In this document: positions 8,506-17,013 of the stretch, piece after piece
How the letters are laid out: every line of letters begins with the position of its first letter
How positions within the stretch are numbered: the first letter of the stretch is position 1
Source: Primorskyibacter aestuariivivens
GTDB taxonomy: Bacteria > Pseudomonadota > Alphaproteobacteria > Rhodobacterales > Rhodobacteraceae
Length of the DNA: 64,000 nucleotides
Direction of reading: 5' to 3'
Assembly (NCBI RefSeq): GCF_028023675.1
Contig: NZ_JAQIOZ010000021.1
Location: 23,685 to 87,684, forward strand
The notes under the pieces: generated by a model
Databases searched by the model: none
The model's input: only the letters and a program-made list of their open reading frames with translations
What the model was told of the DNA's origin: nothing
Made by a program: the position numbers and the translations under genes

Positions 8506-9156
8506 TCAAACAAGGGAGGCAATAATCGCCCGAAGCGTTCCAATCCCGTCGCCCTTTTCGCTCGACGTCAGGACGATCTCGGGAAAGGCCGCCGGATGCT
8601 GGCTGAGCTTACTGCGCACCTGGGTCAGCACCTTCTCACGATCCGCCGCCTTGACCTTATCGGCCTTGGTCAGCACGCATTGGAAGGTCACTGCGCTCTT
8701 GTCCAAAAGCGTCAGGATCTCTTCATCCACCTTCTTGATCCCGTGCCGCGTGTCGATCAGCACAAAGGCCCGGCGTAGCGATTGGCGGCCCGAGAGATAC
8801 TGTTTCAACAGCTTCTGCCATTTCTCCACCACCGGCAGCGGCGCATTGGCATATCCATAGCCCGGAAGGTCCACGAGGTAATGATCCTCGCCACAGGTGA
8901 AAAAGTTGATCTCCTGCGTGCGCCCCGGCGTATTCGACGCCCGCGCCAATCCCTTGCGGCCGGTCAGCGCGTTGATCAGGCTGGATTTGCCCACATTGGA
9001 ACGCCCGGCAAAGCACACTTCGATCCGGTCATCGGGCGGCAGGCCAGACATAGCCACCACGCCCTTGAGGAAATCGGTATTCCCCGCGAACAGCTTGCGG
9101 CCCTTTTCCAGGCTCAGTGCATCGGGGTCTTCGGCCAGAGGGAAAGGCAATTGCAT
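8506..9156 (-). CDS. engB: Ribosome biogenesis GTPase EngB (YihA/YsxC)
   Basis: A 216-residue GTPase required for large ribosomal subunit assembly. G1 is GRSNVGKSS at residues 51-59, G3 is DLPGYG near 98 and G4 is TKADK near 163. The N-terminal extension before G1 (about 50 residues) is normal for alphaproteobacterial EngB. The ATG at 9156 shares one base with the stop of the MOSC gene (TGATG), implying translational coupling. It belongs to the conserved yidC-MOSC-engB-argB run. Confidence 0.95.
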   Translation of the reverse strand: MQLPFPLAEDPDALSLEKGRKLFAGNTDFLKGVVAMSGLPPDDRIEVCFAGRSNVGKSSLINALTGRKGLARASNTPGRTQEINFFTCGEDHYLVDLPGYGYANAPLPVVEKWQKLLKQYLSGRQSLRRAFVLIDTRHGIKKVDEEILTLLDKSAVTFQCVLTKADKVKAADREKVLTQVRSKLSQHPAAFPEIVLTSSEKGDGIGTLRAIIASLV

Positions 9157-9899
9157 CAGGCTCGTCCTATCGTGTCGCCGACGGCGACGTCACCCGCCTG
9201 CACCACCTCGGCGCGCACGGAGAAATCACGGTGTCCCCAACTGTCCAGCGCGCCAAGCACATTGGCGTCGCGGGTGCCGGTGTCGGGGTTGTTATGCGTG
9301 GCAAGGCAGCGGTCGGTGCGTTCGCGGGGGATGACAATGGCGGTGCCGATACGGACTTCCCGGTCGATCCAGTCGAATTCTTCCCACGGCGCCAGCCCGT
9401 CGAACCAGAAATTCCCGCGCCACCGCTTGATCGACAGCTCCTGTCCCACCCGTTGTTCCACCGCGCGGTGCGATGACATGTTGCACAGCGTGACAGATGG
9501 GAAATCGCTGTCCGAAAACCCCTGTCCTGTGCCGCGAATAACCCGGGCCGATGCGGCACGGTTTTCCGGGATCAACCCGCCCGCCCATGCGATCAGCTTG
9601 TCGCCTTCATGATCCGGTTGGAACGTCAGCGAACCCAACTCGGGGTGGGTCAGCGTCACGGTTTCGGTCGCCTCGTCAAGATCGGCGGTGATGGCCGACA
9701 GGCCCGGGGCCTTGGACACACGCGAAAAATTGGCACAGGACACCCATTTCGAGCCGTCCGCCTCCGAGGCCTCATGTGCCACGCCCCAGACCCGGTCCCA
9801 GGGCATCATATGCCCTTCCTCCAAAGAGACACGAGCCACGGTCTGAAGACCGTGGCTCTTGATTGGGTGGCGGAAGATCTGAGTGATCCTGCCGGTCAT
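9156..9899 (-). CDS. MOSC domain-containing protein
   Basis: A 247-residue MOSC-domain protein. MOSC domains are related to the C-terminal domain of molybdenum cofactor sulfurase and bind sulfur or molybdopterin-type ligands; members include the mARC amidoxime-reducing proteins. The N-terminus ITQIFRHPIKSHGLQ is the typical MOSC_N beta-barrel entry, and FSDSDFPSVTLCNMSS and FWFDGLAPWEEFDWI lie in the core. The ATG at 9899 overlaps the yidC stop (ATGA) and the stop overlaps the engB start, so translation is coupled on both sides. Its substrate is unknown, and its persistent place behind yidC in this lineage has no obvious functional explanation. Confidence 0.88.
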   Translation of the reverse strand: MTGRITQIFRHPIKSHGLQTVARVSLEEGHMMPWDRVWGVAHEASEADGSKWVSCANFSRVSKAPGLSAITADLDEATETVTLTHPELGSLTFQPDHEGDKLIAWAGGLIPENRAASARVIRGTGQGFSDSDFPSVTLCNMSSHRAVEQRVGQELSIKRWRGNFWFDGLAPWEEFDWIDREVRIGTAIVIPRERTDRCLATHNNPDTGTRDANVLGALDSWGHRDFSVRAEVVQAGDVAVGDTIGRA

Positions 9900-11725
9900 T
9901 TCTTGTCTGCCTCGCGTGGCTTCCGTTTTATGCTCGACTTGATGTTGCCGAACACGTCGGGCTTGTACCCGTGGCTCCGCATGATCAGGTACTGCTGAAT
10001 GAACGTGATCGTGTTGTTCGCGATCCAGTAGACCACCAGCCCGCTGGCGAAGGAGCCCAGCATGAACATGAACACCCATGGCATCCAGGCAAAGATCATC
10101 TGTTGCGTGGGGTCGGTGGGTGCCGGGTTCAGCTTTTGCTGCAGCCACATCGAGATACCAAGCAGCAGCGGCAGGATCCCGATGAAGATCAGCGCAAGGA
10201 TCGAGCCCGGTTCTGGCGTGCCCCAGGGCAGGACGCCCCAGAGGTTATAGAGCGACGACGGATCGGGTGCCGAAAGGTCCTTGATCCAGCCGATCCAGGG
10301 CGCGTGCCGCAGTTCCAGCGTGACGAAAATCACCTTGTAGAGCGAGAAGAAGATCGGGATCTGCAGCAGGATCGGCAGACAGCCCGAGGCCGGGTTGACC
10401 TTTTCCTTCTTGTAGAGCGCCATCATCTCCTGCTGGAGCTTCTGACGGTCTTCGCCCGCGCGTTCCTTGATCTTTTCCATTTCCGGCTGAAGCTCTTTCA
10501 TCTTCGCCATGGAGGCATAGGATTTATAAGCCAGCGGGAAGAGCAGCGCCTTGATCAGGATGGTCAGACCGATGATGGCCCAGCCCATATTGCCGATCAT
10601 CGCATTGAGCCAGTGCAGCACGGCGAAAATCGGTTTCGTCAGGAAAAAGAACCAGCCCCAGTCGATGGAATCGAGGAACCTGTCAACGCCGCCCTTTTCA
10701 TAGTTGCGTATCGCTTCCCATTCCTTGGCACCTGCAAACAGCTGCGTGGTCACGGCGACCTCTTCGCCCGCTGCCAGTTGGCGTGTGGGGAGTACGGCTT
10801 CGGTCTGGTAGATGTCGCGGCGCGCATCGTATTTGGCCACGGATTTGAAAGCGCTGCCCGGTTGCGGGATCAGCGTTGCCATCCAGTAATGCTCGGTGAA
10901 GCCGATCCAGCCGTTCTCGCTGACTTGTGTCACCTCGGCGCGGGCGCCTTCGGCGGGGTCGACGTCGAAATCGGGCATGTCTGCATAATCGATCTCGGCC
11001 AGTTCGCCGTCGGCCATGGCCACAACACCCTCATGCAGGATAAAGAAATTCTTGAGGTCCTGCGGCTCGCCGTGACGGGCCAGAATGCCATAGGGGGCCA
11101 TGGACACGGTGCCAGCGCCGCTATTGGCCACTTTCTGGGTCACGGTGAACATGTAGTTTTCGTCAACGGCAATTTCGCGCGTGAACAAAAGACCGTTGCC
11201 ACTGTCCCAGGTCAGGGTGACGGGGGTGTCCTCAGTCAGGGTCACGCCTTCGCTGACCTGCCACTCGGTGTTGGGACCGGGGACGTCATCAAGGTTCAGA
11301 CCCTGACCCGGCGCCCAGCCATAAAGCGCGTAATAGGCGCCCTGGCTGCCCACGGGTTTGAGCAGATCAACAATCGGCGCGCCCTCGTCCAGTGTGACGC
11401 GGTAATCCTTGAGCGCCAATGTGTCGATCCGGCCACCAAGCGCCGAGATGCTGCCGGACAGGCGCGCGGTTTCGATGGCAATGCGCGCGGCGTCAGACGC
11501 CTCGTCGGCGGCCGTTTCCTCGGTCGCGGGCGTTGTGCCCGGAGCGGCTGCCGGAGTATCGGCAACCCTGGTTTCTCCTCCCGGCGTGACCCCCGCCTCG
11601 GACTGCGTAGGCGCGTTCGGGTCCGTTGGTTCGGGTTCCGGCGGAGGAAACAGCACGAACCAGATTAGGATCACGACAAAGCTGAGCGCGGTTGCGAGGA
11701 TAAGGTTCTTGTTCTGATCGTCCAT
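9896..11725 (-). CDS. yidC: Membrane protein insertase YidC
   Basis: A 609-residue YidC/Oxa1 protein of the Gram-negative form. Residues 6-26 form the first membrane segment, followed by a proline/threonine-rich linker, the large periplasmic beta domain (about 70-350) and the C-terminal core with five membrane helices starting at about 365. The conserved hydrophilic-groove region and the coiled cytoplasmic loop (MAKMKELQPEMEKIKERAGE) are visible near residue 410. It inserts and folds inner-membrane proteins alone or with SecYEG. The C-terminus is basic (SSIKRKPREADKK), as expected for ribosome contact. Four unrelated genes separate it from yidD, rnpA and rpmH. Confidence 0.97.
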   Translation of the reverse strand: MDDQNKNLILATALSFVVILIWFVLFPPPEPEPTDPNAPTQSEAGVTPGGETRVADTPAAAPGTTPATEETAADEASDAARIAIETARLSGSISALGGRIDTLALKDYRVTLDEGAPIVDLLKPVGSQGAYYALYGWAPGQGLNLDDVPGPNTEWQVSEGVTLTEDTPVTLTWDSGNGLLFTREIAVDENYMFTVTQKVANSGAGTVSMAPYGILARHGEPQDLKNFFILHEGVVAMADGELAEIDYADMPDFDVDPAEGARAEVTQVSENGWIGFTEHYWMATLIPQPGSAFKSVAKYDARRDIYQTEAVLPTRQLAAGEEVAVTTQLFAGAKEWEAIRNYEKGGVDRFLDSIDWGWFFFLTKPIFAVLHWLNAMIGNMGWAIIGLTILIKALLFPLAYKSYASMAKMKELQPEMEKIKERAGEDRQKLQQEMMALYKKEKVNPASGCLPILLQIPIFFSLYKVIFVTLELRHAPWIGWIKDLSAPDPSSLYNLWGVLPWGTPEPGSILALIFIGILPLLLGISMWLQQKLNPAPTDPTQQMIFAWMPWVFMFMLGSFASGLVVYWIANNTITFIQQYLIMRSHGYKPDVFGNIKSSIKRKPREADKK

Positions 11726-11833
11726 GAGGGACTGCCACCTGTCCTTAGTTCATCAGGCCGCGTTCAACAGAGTGTGGGGCCAAAGGTCAAGGGCAGAGTG
11801 GCAGAAAGCAGCTGCCTGCGTCCATTCGCGGCC

Positions 11834-13387
11834 CTAATTGAGCCGGGTTTTCGGAGTTGCTTCGCTGCAAGCGCCGTGCAGCCGCGTTTCATGGGCGGTA
11901 ATCCAGTCGGGCAATTGCGCAAGCGGCATGGGACGGGCAATTCCGAATCCCTGCAGATGTCCGCAGCCAAGCTCGGTCAGCACAACCTGTTCGCCGATCG
12001 TTTCCACGCCTTCGGCCAATGTGTCGAGCCCAAGCTCCTGGGCCATGGAAATGATGGTCGATACCATGCGGCGCTGGTCCGGGTCCTGGTCGCAATGGAC
12101 GACAAATGAGCGGTCAATCTTCAACCGGTCGACCGCGAAACGCCGCAAGGATGTGATCGACGCATGCCCGGTGCCGAAATCGTCAAGGTCGATCCGGCAG
12201 CCGGCCTCTGAAAGTGCTGCGATATTGCGTACGGTGATATCGTCGGGCGATTCCGCGACCACCTGTTCCAGAATCTCGACGCATAGCCGTTCCGGCGCAA
12301 TTGCAAAACGGTCAAGCTCCCACGCGACCCGGTCAGGCAGCTTTGGGTTGCGTAAATCCGACAAAGAGAAATTCACCCCGATGACCGGCAGATCGAGACC
12401 ACGCTGGTCGAGGTCTTGCAGCATCGACAGCGCGTGATAGAGCATGTCTTCCCCCAACCTGTCCAGAAACCCATTCCGCTCGACAAGCGGCAGGAATTCA
12501 TCAGGGGGAATCAGCCCGCGATCCGGGTGCTCCCAGCGCGCCAGCGCCTCACAGCCGGTGATCGCTTTGCTGACCGTGTCAATCTGGGGTTGGAACCAGG
12601 GTTTGATATGTCCCGCTTCAAGTGCGGCAGCCACGTCCAGCGCTTCCTTGTCAGCCGATCTTTTGATCATCGCCATGCCCGGAGAATAGGCGCGGATCGC
12701 GGATGGCCCGTTGCGCCGGGCAGTGATCAGAGCGGTTTCCGCCGCTTCGACAAAATGCATGGTATCCTGGCCGGGGCTGTCACGCAGGAGGCACAGGCCG
12801 ACCGATGCCGAGACATAAGCGGAGACCCCATCCAGCCTTACAGGGTCTTCCAGGGTGGCCTGCAGACGCACGGCAAGTTGAATGCACGCTTCGATATCCA
12901 AATGTGGCACCGGATCCAAAATGATGCCGAATTGCCAGTCCGACAGCTTTGCAAACTGGTCGCCGCCCCGTGTCGCGGCACGCAGCCGCTTGGCAAGCTG
13001 TTGCTGGATCCGGTCGCAGCCGCCGGTCCCGAATCGTTCCGGCAAGACCGCAGCGTCGTCGATTTCCAGGATGATACAGGCCGTGCCCTTGCCCGTGGCT
13101 TCGCTGCAGGAAATTGCTTGGGCGCACCAGTTTTCAAAATGTGACGCCAGTCCAAACCCTGTGACCGGATCTGCGCCCGCTATATGCGGGGTGCGATCAC
13201 GTCCCGCGATCAGCAGCAACCAGAGCATCGGCAGCCCGAGCGCGAAGAAAGCGAGGAACACTTCGCCCCCCAGAAGATAGCCGGCAAAGGCCAGGATGGG
13301 AAAAACCGCTGGCAGCCAGCTGTTATTGACCAGTTTGCCGACCAGGTGGCGAAAATCTGCAGCGAAAGACCGAGTTGTGTGTCGCAT
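11834..13387 (-). CDS. EAL-domain phosphodiesterase with degenerate GGDEF domain
   Basis: A 517-residue membrane-anchored c-di-GMP protein. Two hydrophobic segments lie near residues 24-62. A GGDEF-like domain follows, in which the signature reads GGDQF (near residue 142), so cyclase activity is unlikely. The EAL domain starts near 245 and keeps the catalytic set: EALARW near 280, NFSLSDL, CVEILEQ, DLDDFGTG near 402, DRLKID and LAEGVET. It probably hydrolyses c-di-GMP, with the degenerate GGDEF domain acting as a GTP-sensing or dimerising part; that role is inference. It has no nearby sensor or cyclase gene and sits between yidC and ttcA. Confidence 0.9.
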   Translation of the reverse strand: MRHTTRSFAADFRHLVGKLVNNSWLPAVFPILAFAGYLLGGEVFLAFFALGLPMLWLLLIAGRDRTPHIAGADPVTGFGLASHFENWCAQAISCSEATGKGTACIILEIDDAAVLPERFGTGGCDRIQQQLAKRLRAATRGGDQFAKLSDWQFGIILDPVPHLDIEACIQLAVRLQATLEDPVRLDGVSAYVSASVGLCLLRDSPGQDTMHFVEAAETALITARRNGPSAIRAYSPGMAMIKRSADKEALDVAAALEAGHIKPWFQPQIDTVSKAITGCEALARWEHPDRGLIPPDEFLPLVERNGFLDRLGEDMLYHALSMLQDLDQRGLDLPVIGVNFSLSDLRNPKLPDRVAWELDRFAIAPERLCVEILEQVVAESPDDITVRNIAALSEAGCRIDLDDFGTGHASITSLRRFAVDRLKIDRSFVVHCDQDPDQRRMVSTIISMAQELGLDTLAEGVETIGEQVVLTELGCGHLQGFGIARPMPLAQLPDWITAHETRLHGACSEATPKTRLN

Positions 13388-13446
13388 GCCCTGTGCCTGT
13401 CCATGAAGTACAGGACCAGGATAGGCGCGGATGTCTCACCCGGATG

Positions 13447-14316
13447 TTAACGCAGCTTCGGGATATCTTCGGGGTTTTCTTCGAATTTTCCCGATCCACG
13501 CTCGAGACCCGCAAAATCAAACAGCTTCGGGTCCAGCAGATGGGAGGGGCGCGCATTCATCAAAGCGCGGAACATCACCTGCCTGCGCCCTGGGCTGTTG
13601 CGTTCCCAACCGTCGAGGATCTGCTTGACCTGCTGGCGCTGCAACCCGTCCTGCGACCCACAGAGGTCACAGGGGATAATGGGATACTGCATTGAATTCG
13701 CAAATTTTTCGCAATCGGCCTCGGCCACGTAAGCCAGCGGGCGATAGACGAACAAATCGCCTTCTTCATTGACCAGCTTTGGCGGCATCGTGGCCAGACG
13801 CCCGCCATGGAAGAGGTTCATGAAGAAGGTTTCAAGAATGTCGTCGCGGTGGTGGCCCAGGACCACGGCCGAGCACCCCTCTTCCCGTGCAATGCGATAG
13901 AGATTGCCGCGGCGGAGCCGTGAACATAGCGCGCAATAGGTGCGCCCCCGCGGGACCTTGTCCACCACCACGGAATAGGTGTCCTGATACTCGATCCGGT
14001 GTTCGACACCCATTTCCTCAAGGAATTCGGGCAGCACTGTCGCGGGAAACCCCGGCTGCCCCTGATCAAGATTGCAGGCCAGAAGCTCCACCGGCAGCAG
14101 CCCGCGCCATTTCAGCTCGTGCAGCACCGCCAGAAGCGTATAGCTGTCCTTACCCCCTGACAAACAGACCAGCCAGCGCGCGCCGCGTTCGATCATGCCG
14201 AAATGTTCAATCGCTTCACGCGCCTGCCGCACGACGCGTTTGCGCAGCTTCTTGAACTCGGTGGTCGAGGGGGCCCCGGCAAAGAGCGGGTGGATATCGT
14301 CAGGTGTGTCCAGCAT
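13447..14316 (-). CDS. ttcA: tRNA 2-thiocytidine(32) synthetase TtcA
   Basis: A 289-residue PP-loop ATPase that thiolates cytidine 32 of certain tRNAs. The ATP pyrophosphatase loop SGGKDS is near residues 53-58. Two CxxC pairs, CALC near 128 and CDLC near 216, are the iron-sulfur or sulfur-carrying cysteines diagnostic of Ttc[17 protein letters not shown] is the second conserved motif. Length agrees with the family. It lies in the block between yidD and yidC, with separate spacing of about 60-70 bases on both sides. Confidence 0.95.
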   Translation of the reverse strand: MLDTPDDIHPLFAGAPSTTEFKKLRKRVVRQAREAIEHFGMIERGARWLVCLSGGKDSYTLLAVLHELKWRGLLPVELLACNLDQGQPGFPATVLPEFLEEMGVEHRIEYQDTYSVVVDKVPRGRTYCALCSRLRRGNLYRIAREEGCSAVVLGHHRDDILETFFMNLFHGGRLATMPPKLVNEEGDLFVYRPLAYVAEADCEKFANSMQYPIIPCDLCGSQDGLQRQQVKQILDGWERNSPGRRQVMFRALMNARPSHLLDPKLFDFAGLERGSGKFEENPEDIPKLR

Positions 14317-14385
14317 GGCGCGGGTTTATGCCTGTTGGCGTGATCTGGCAAGAACGGTGCGCAGGTGAATGCGCACGCTGCGGCG

Positions 14386-14841
14386 TCAGCCCTGTGCTTC
14401 GATCGCAGTGATCATGTCCACGCGCGTGCCATGGCGGCCGCCTTCGAACTCGGCAGACAGGAAGGCATCGACAATGTCCAATGCCAGCGCATCACCCACA
14501 ACGCGCGCGCCGAGGGAGAGCATCTGCGCATTGTTATGCTCGCGGATCATCCGGGCCGAAAACGTGTCCATGCAGACGCCACAGCGGATGCCCGGCACCT
14601 TGTTGGCGGCCATCATGATGCCCTGACCGGTGCCGCAAAGGATAATGCCCAGATCGGCCTCGCCCGCTGCGATCTTGCGCGCGGCGGCTTCGCCATGCTT
14701 GGGGTAATGTGTGCTTTCGGTCGTGGTTGGACCGATGTCTTCGACCTCGAACCCCTTGGCCGAGATATGGGCGGCGATGGCCTGACGCAGGTCAATGGCG
14801 GCGTGATCGCTGGACAGCACGATGCGTTTGGCGGTGGTCAT
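14386..14841 (-). CDS. rpiB: Ribose 5-phosphate isomerase B
   Basis: A 151-residue RpiB/LacAB-family isomerase that interconverts ribose 5-phosphate and ribulose 5-phosphate. The phosphate-binding SSDHAA is at residues 10-15, the catalytic cysteine lies in ILCGTGQG near residue 69, and SARMIREHNNAQ is the conserved helix that contacts substrate. The ATG at 14841 has an AAAGGGA site at good distance; an in-frame GTG six bases upstream is the alternative. Some RpiB-like proteins act on allose or other sugar phosphates, and nothing here separates these roles. Confidence 0.93.
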   Translation of the reverse strand: MTTAKRIVLSSDHAAIDLRQAIAAHISAKGFEVEDIGPTTTESTHYPKHGEAAARKIAAGEADLGIILCGTGQGIMMAANKVPGIRCGVCMDTFSARMIREHNNAQMLSLGARVVGDALALDIVDAFLSAEFEGGRHGTRVDMITAIEAQG

Positions 14842-14948
14842 GGGCACATCCCTTTGGCTTTATGTTGGACGGGTCATAGCAGAGGGAGCGCAGAGGTCCA
14901 GAGCGCGGCGCAGGGTTGGTGCTTGGAGGGATCGAACGGTCGTGCGTT

Positions 14949-15779
14949 TTAACCCGATGATGTGCCACGAAGAGACGCTGACCAATTGTCACGTGACAAT
15001 CGATAAGTTGCCCAAGCTGGGTTTTCCAACCCGCTTTTCAGATCATCCATAATCTTGGTTTGCAGGTCTTCTGTGCACGCCAAGGCGTCAGGAAGAGTGT
15101 TGATAATTCGCTGAAATGCCGCCTCGGAATCCAGCAGGTTTTCCGCCGCCAATTGTCCAATGCGTATGGACACCTGACGCAGCGTCTCATCGAAATCTTC
15201 GCCTCGGAGTTGAGATGCGCGCCAAAGATCGAATTCCAGAACCTCTTTCATGCGCGCTTCGCCGAATGTGTTTCTGAGCGTGTGTCGCTTTGCCCGGACA
15301 AAGCCCAACCGGCGTTGGACGGCATCGCTAGCTGGATTCAGGTTTGGCCAAACGCGGGTGTAGATCGCATCGGCGTCTGAGGTTTCGAAAACATGCTCAC
15401 AAAGTATACGAGATGAATCGCTTGATACCCCTTGGCCCCAGTAAGCCCGGGCGACGGCAACAAATGTTGCTACTGAGTTGGCTGGGAGGCCAGGAGCAAC
15501 AAATACGCCACGGATCCCCACGAACTGATTGTCCCGTGACTCGTCACGGATCGTCCAGAGGCCGATATGTTCAGCAGTACCGATGTTCTTTTTCCCGTCG
15601 ATTGCAAGAGTATCAATCCAGGCGTTGGTTGCGGCCAAGGCGCCTTCGCGGGACGAGACATTGTGGACAAGCGTTTTGGCGACCTCGGTATCTCCAAAAA
15701 TATATTCCGCCACATCCGGACGGTCCCCGACCATGCACGGTTGAATCCGGTATCCAGAACGCTTGAGGATGGCTTTCAA
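14949..15779 (-). CDS. GNAT family N-acetyltransferase with C-terminal extension
   Basis: A 276-residue protein. The N-terminal 175 residues fit the RimJ/RimL-type GNAT fold: YRIQPCMVGDRPDVAEYI as the first strand and helix, VARAYWGQGVSSDSSRILCEH as the acetyl-CoA-binding motif A, and a strand with NPASDAVQRRLGFVRAKR. The last 100 residues, rich in helix formers (TLRQVSIRIGQLAAENLLD), are not a part of GNAT that I recognise. The start is a TTG at 15779 preceded by AGGGTAGGA; the first ATG (15734) would cut into the first strand. Base composition is lower in GC than in neighbours, suggesting a later arrival in the yidC-yidD interval. Confidence 0.75.
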   Translation of the reverse strand: MKAILKRSGYRIQPCMVGDRPDVAEYIFGDTEVAKTLVHNVSSREGALAATNAWIDTLAIDGKKNIGTAEHIGLWTIRDESRDNQFVGIRGVFVAPGLPANSVATFVAVARAYWGQGVSSDSSRILCEHVFETSDADAIYTRVWPNLNPASDAVQRRLGFVRAKRHTLRNTFGEARMKEVLEFDLWRASQLRGEDFDETLRQVSIRIGQLAAENLLDSEAAFQRIINTLPDALACTEDLQTKIMDDLKSGLENPAWATYRLSRDNWSASLRGTSSG

Positions 15780-15894
15780 ATTGTTTTCCTACCCTGATCA
15801 AGCTTCCCGCAAGTTAAGGCCCGCGGTCAAGGGTGGGATCGAAAAGAGCGCGTGGTGGAGGGATGGTCCGGCCAAGCCCGGATTTTGGCCTTTC

Positions 15895-16116
15895 TCAATC
15901 CGGCACGTTATCCACGCCGCTTTTGCCCCACGGGTGACACCGCAGGATGCGGCGCAGGGCGAGGTAGCCGCCCTTGATCCCGCCATGTTTTTGCAAGGCT
16001 TCCATGGCGTAGGCCGAACAGGTCGGGTGATAGCGGCAATTATGCCCGACCCATGGTGAGAAGACCGCGCGATAGCCACGCACGGGCAAGGACAGGAGCC
16101 ACGCCAGCGGGCTCAT
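15895..16116 (-). CDS. yidD: Membrane protein insertion efficiency factor YidD
   Basis: A 73-residue YidD protein. The family pattern is intact: [20 protein letters not shown] at the N-terminal side with the conserved cysteine pair ([12 protein letters not shown]), followed by an amphipathic helix and [16 protein letters not shown]. YidD is a small inner-membrane-associated protein that aids YidC-dependent insertion. Its ATG overlaps the rnpA stop (ATGA), as in most bacteria. Confidence 0.95.
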   Translation of the reverse strand: MSPLAWLLSLPVRGYRAVFSPWVGHNCRYHPTCSAYAMEALQKHGGIKGGYLALRRILRCHPWGKSGVDNVPD

Positions 16117-16547
16117 TGCGCACCTCCGTGCACCTTGCGCAGCGCATAGCAGAGGTCCTTTTGCAGATCGGTAAAGTCGCGCGCGGCGGTGTTCCCGGCC
16201 TTGCCGATCAGCACGTAGTCCCAGCCGGGGCGGCCCAGTTCGGGCAGGATCAGGCGGGCGATCTCGCGCAAGCGGCGTTTGGCGCGGTTGCGGGCCACGG
16301 CATTGCCGACCTTTTTGGAACAGGTGAAGCCCACGCCAATCGCGGGATCATCATCGCCGCGGTTGCGTGCTTGCAGCAAAAAACCGCCCGTGCCCTGTTT
16401 GCGGGCGCGCGCGGCGGCGAGGAATTGCGGGCGTTTGGACAGCGTGCGGAGCACAGCTCGTGACGCAACCGGGTACGAAGAAACCGCCGGGCTGCGGTCC
16501 TCCCGGCTGGCGCTGTCGCCATCCAAGGGGGCCTCCGGCGGTGTCAT
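16113..16547 (-). CDS. rnpA: Ribonuclease P protein component
   Basis: A 144-residue RnpA, which binds the catalytic RNase P RNA and pre-tRNA leaders. The RNR motif region [16 protein letters not shown] is near residue 87 and is preceded by the conserved [12 protein letters not shown]. The N-terminus from the ATG at 16547 has about 35 residues before the usual family start ([16 protein letters not shown]), and an internal start is possible; I kept the first ATG because no better ribosome-binding site appears inside. It lies 23 bases after rpmH and overlaps yidD. Confidence 0.93.
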   Translation of the reverse strand: MTPPEAPLDGDSASREDRSPAVSSYPVASRAVLRTLSKRPQFLAAARARKQGTGGFLLQARNRGDDDPAIGVGFTCSKKVGNAVARNRAKRRLREIARLILPELGRPGWDYVLIGKAGNTAARDFTDLQKDLCYALRKVHGGAQ

Positions 16548-16570
16548 CGCGGGTCAGTCTTGAGACGCGC

Positions 16571-16705
16571 TTAGGCGCTCAGCGACTTGCGGCCACGGGC
16601 GCGACGCGCGTTCAGGATCTTGCGACCGGCTTTGGTGGCCATACGCGAACGGAAACCGTGGCGCCGCTTGCGCACGAGGTTCGAGGGTTGATAGGTGCGT
16701 TTCAT
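16571..16705 (-). CDS. rpmH: 50S ribosomal protein L34
   Basis: A 44-residue L34 protein. The N-terminus [19 protein letters not shown] and the continuation [20 protein letters not shown] match L34 at nearly every position. The ATG is at 16703-16705 and the stop TAA at 16571-16573. It is the first gene of the rpmH-rnpA-yidD operon and is preceded by a well-formed sigma70-type promoter. There is no dnaA gene on the other side, so this copy is not in the classical rpmH-dnaA origin arrangement. Confidence 0.97.
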   Translation of the reverse strand: MKRTYQPSNLVRKRRHGFRSRMATKAGRKILNARRARGRKSLSA

Positions 16706-16777
16706 CGCTCCGTCTCCGAATTCTGGGCCGCACGCTCTCCATCACGCGGATTCGCGCGGCAGCAAATTGAAGCCCGT

Positions 16778-16806
16778 GCTATAGGGGGGCTTTGGAGCCA
16801 AGTCAA
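16778..16806 (-). promoter_or_regulatory. Sigma70-type promoter of rpmH-rnpA-yidD
   Basis: On the minus strand TTGACT (16801-16806) and TATAGC (16778-16783) are separated by exactly 17 bases. The -10 hexamer ends 72 bases before the rpmH start codon. The -35 hexamer matches five of six consensus bases and the -10 keeps the TATA core, fitting a strongly expressed ribosomal protein operon. Confidence 0.75.
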
Positions 16807-17013
16807 ACCCTGTTGGCTGCGAAATCCGGTCCCCTGCAACATTTCCGGGGTTGGCTACGTGAGAAATGTTACAAAAGCGGGTCGCACCGCGTGTTTTCTA
16901 ACGAAACCCGTCACCTGAGATCAAGCGGGCGTGACCATGCTGTTGCGGCACTGGCCCGGGGCCCATGTTTTGAGCAAGAAAGCCACTGCCCTTTTCAGGA
17001 ATAGCCTAATAGC
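16807..17013. other. Divergent intergenic region between rpmH and the TVP38 gene
   Basis: The whole gap from 16706 to 17013 is 308 bases. Its left part holds the rpmH promoter. The remainder should contain the start site for the rightward TVP38-flavoprotein-kinase genes, but I see no clear hexamer pair. TTCAGGAAT about 20 bases before the ATG at 17014 is a distant ribosome-binding candidate. No gene or RNA is recognisable in it. Confidence 0.35.

Noticed and set aside
9971..11668. Long open frame (565 codons) opposite yidC
   Set aside because: It is the mirror of the GC-rich yidC codons, shows no family resemblance and is rich in Arg, His and Gln as antisense frames usually are.
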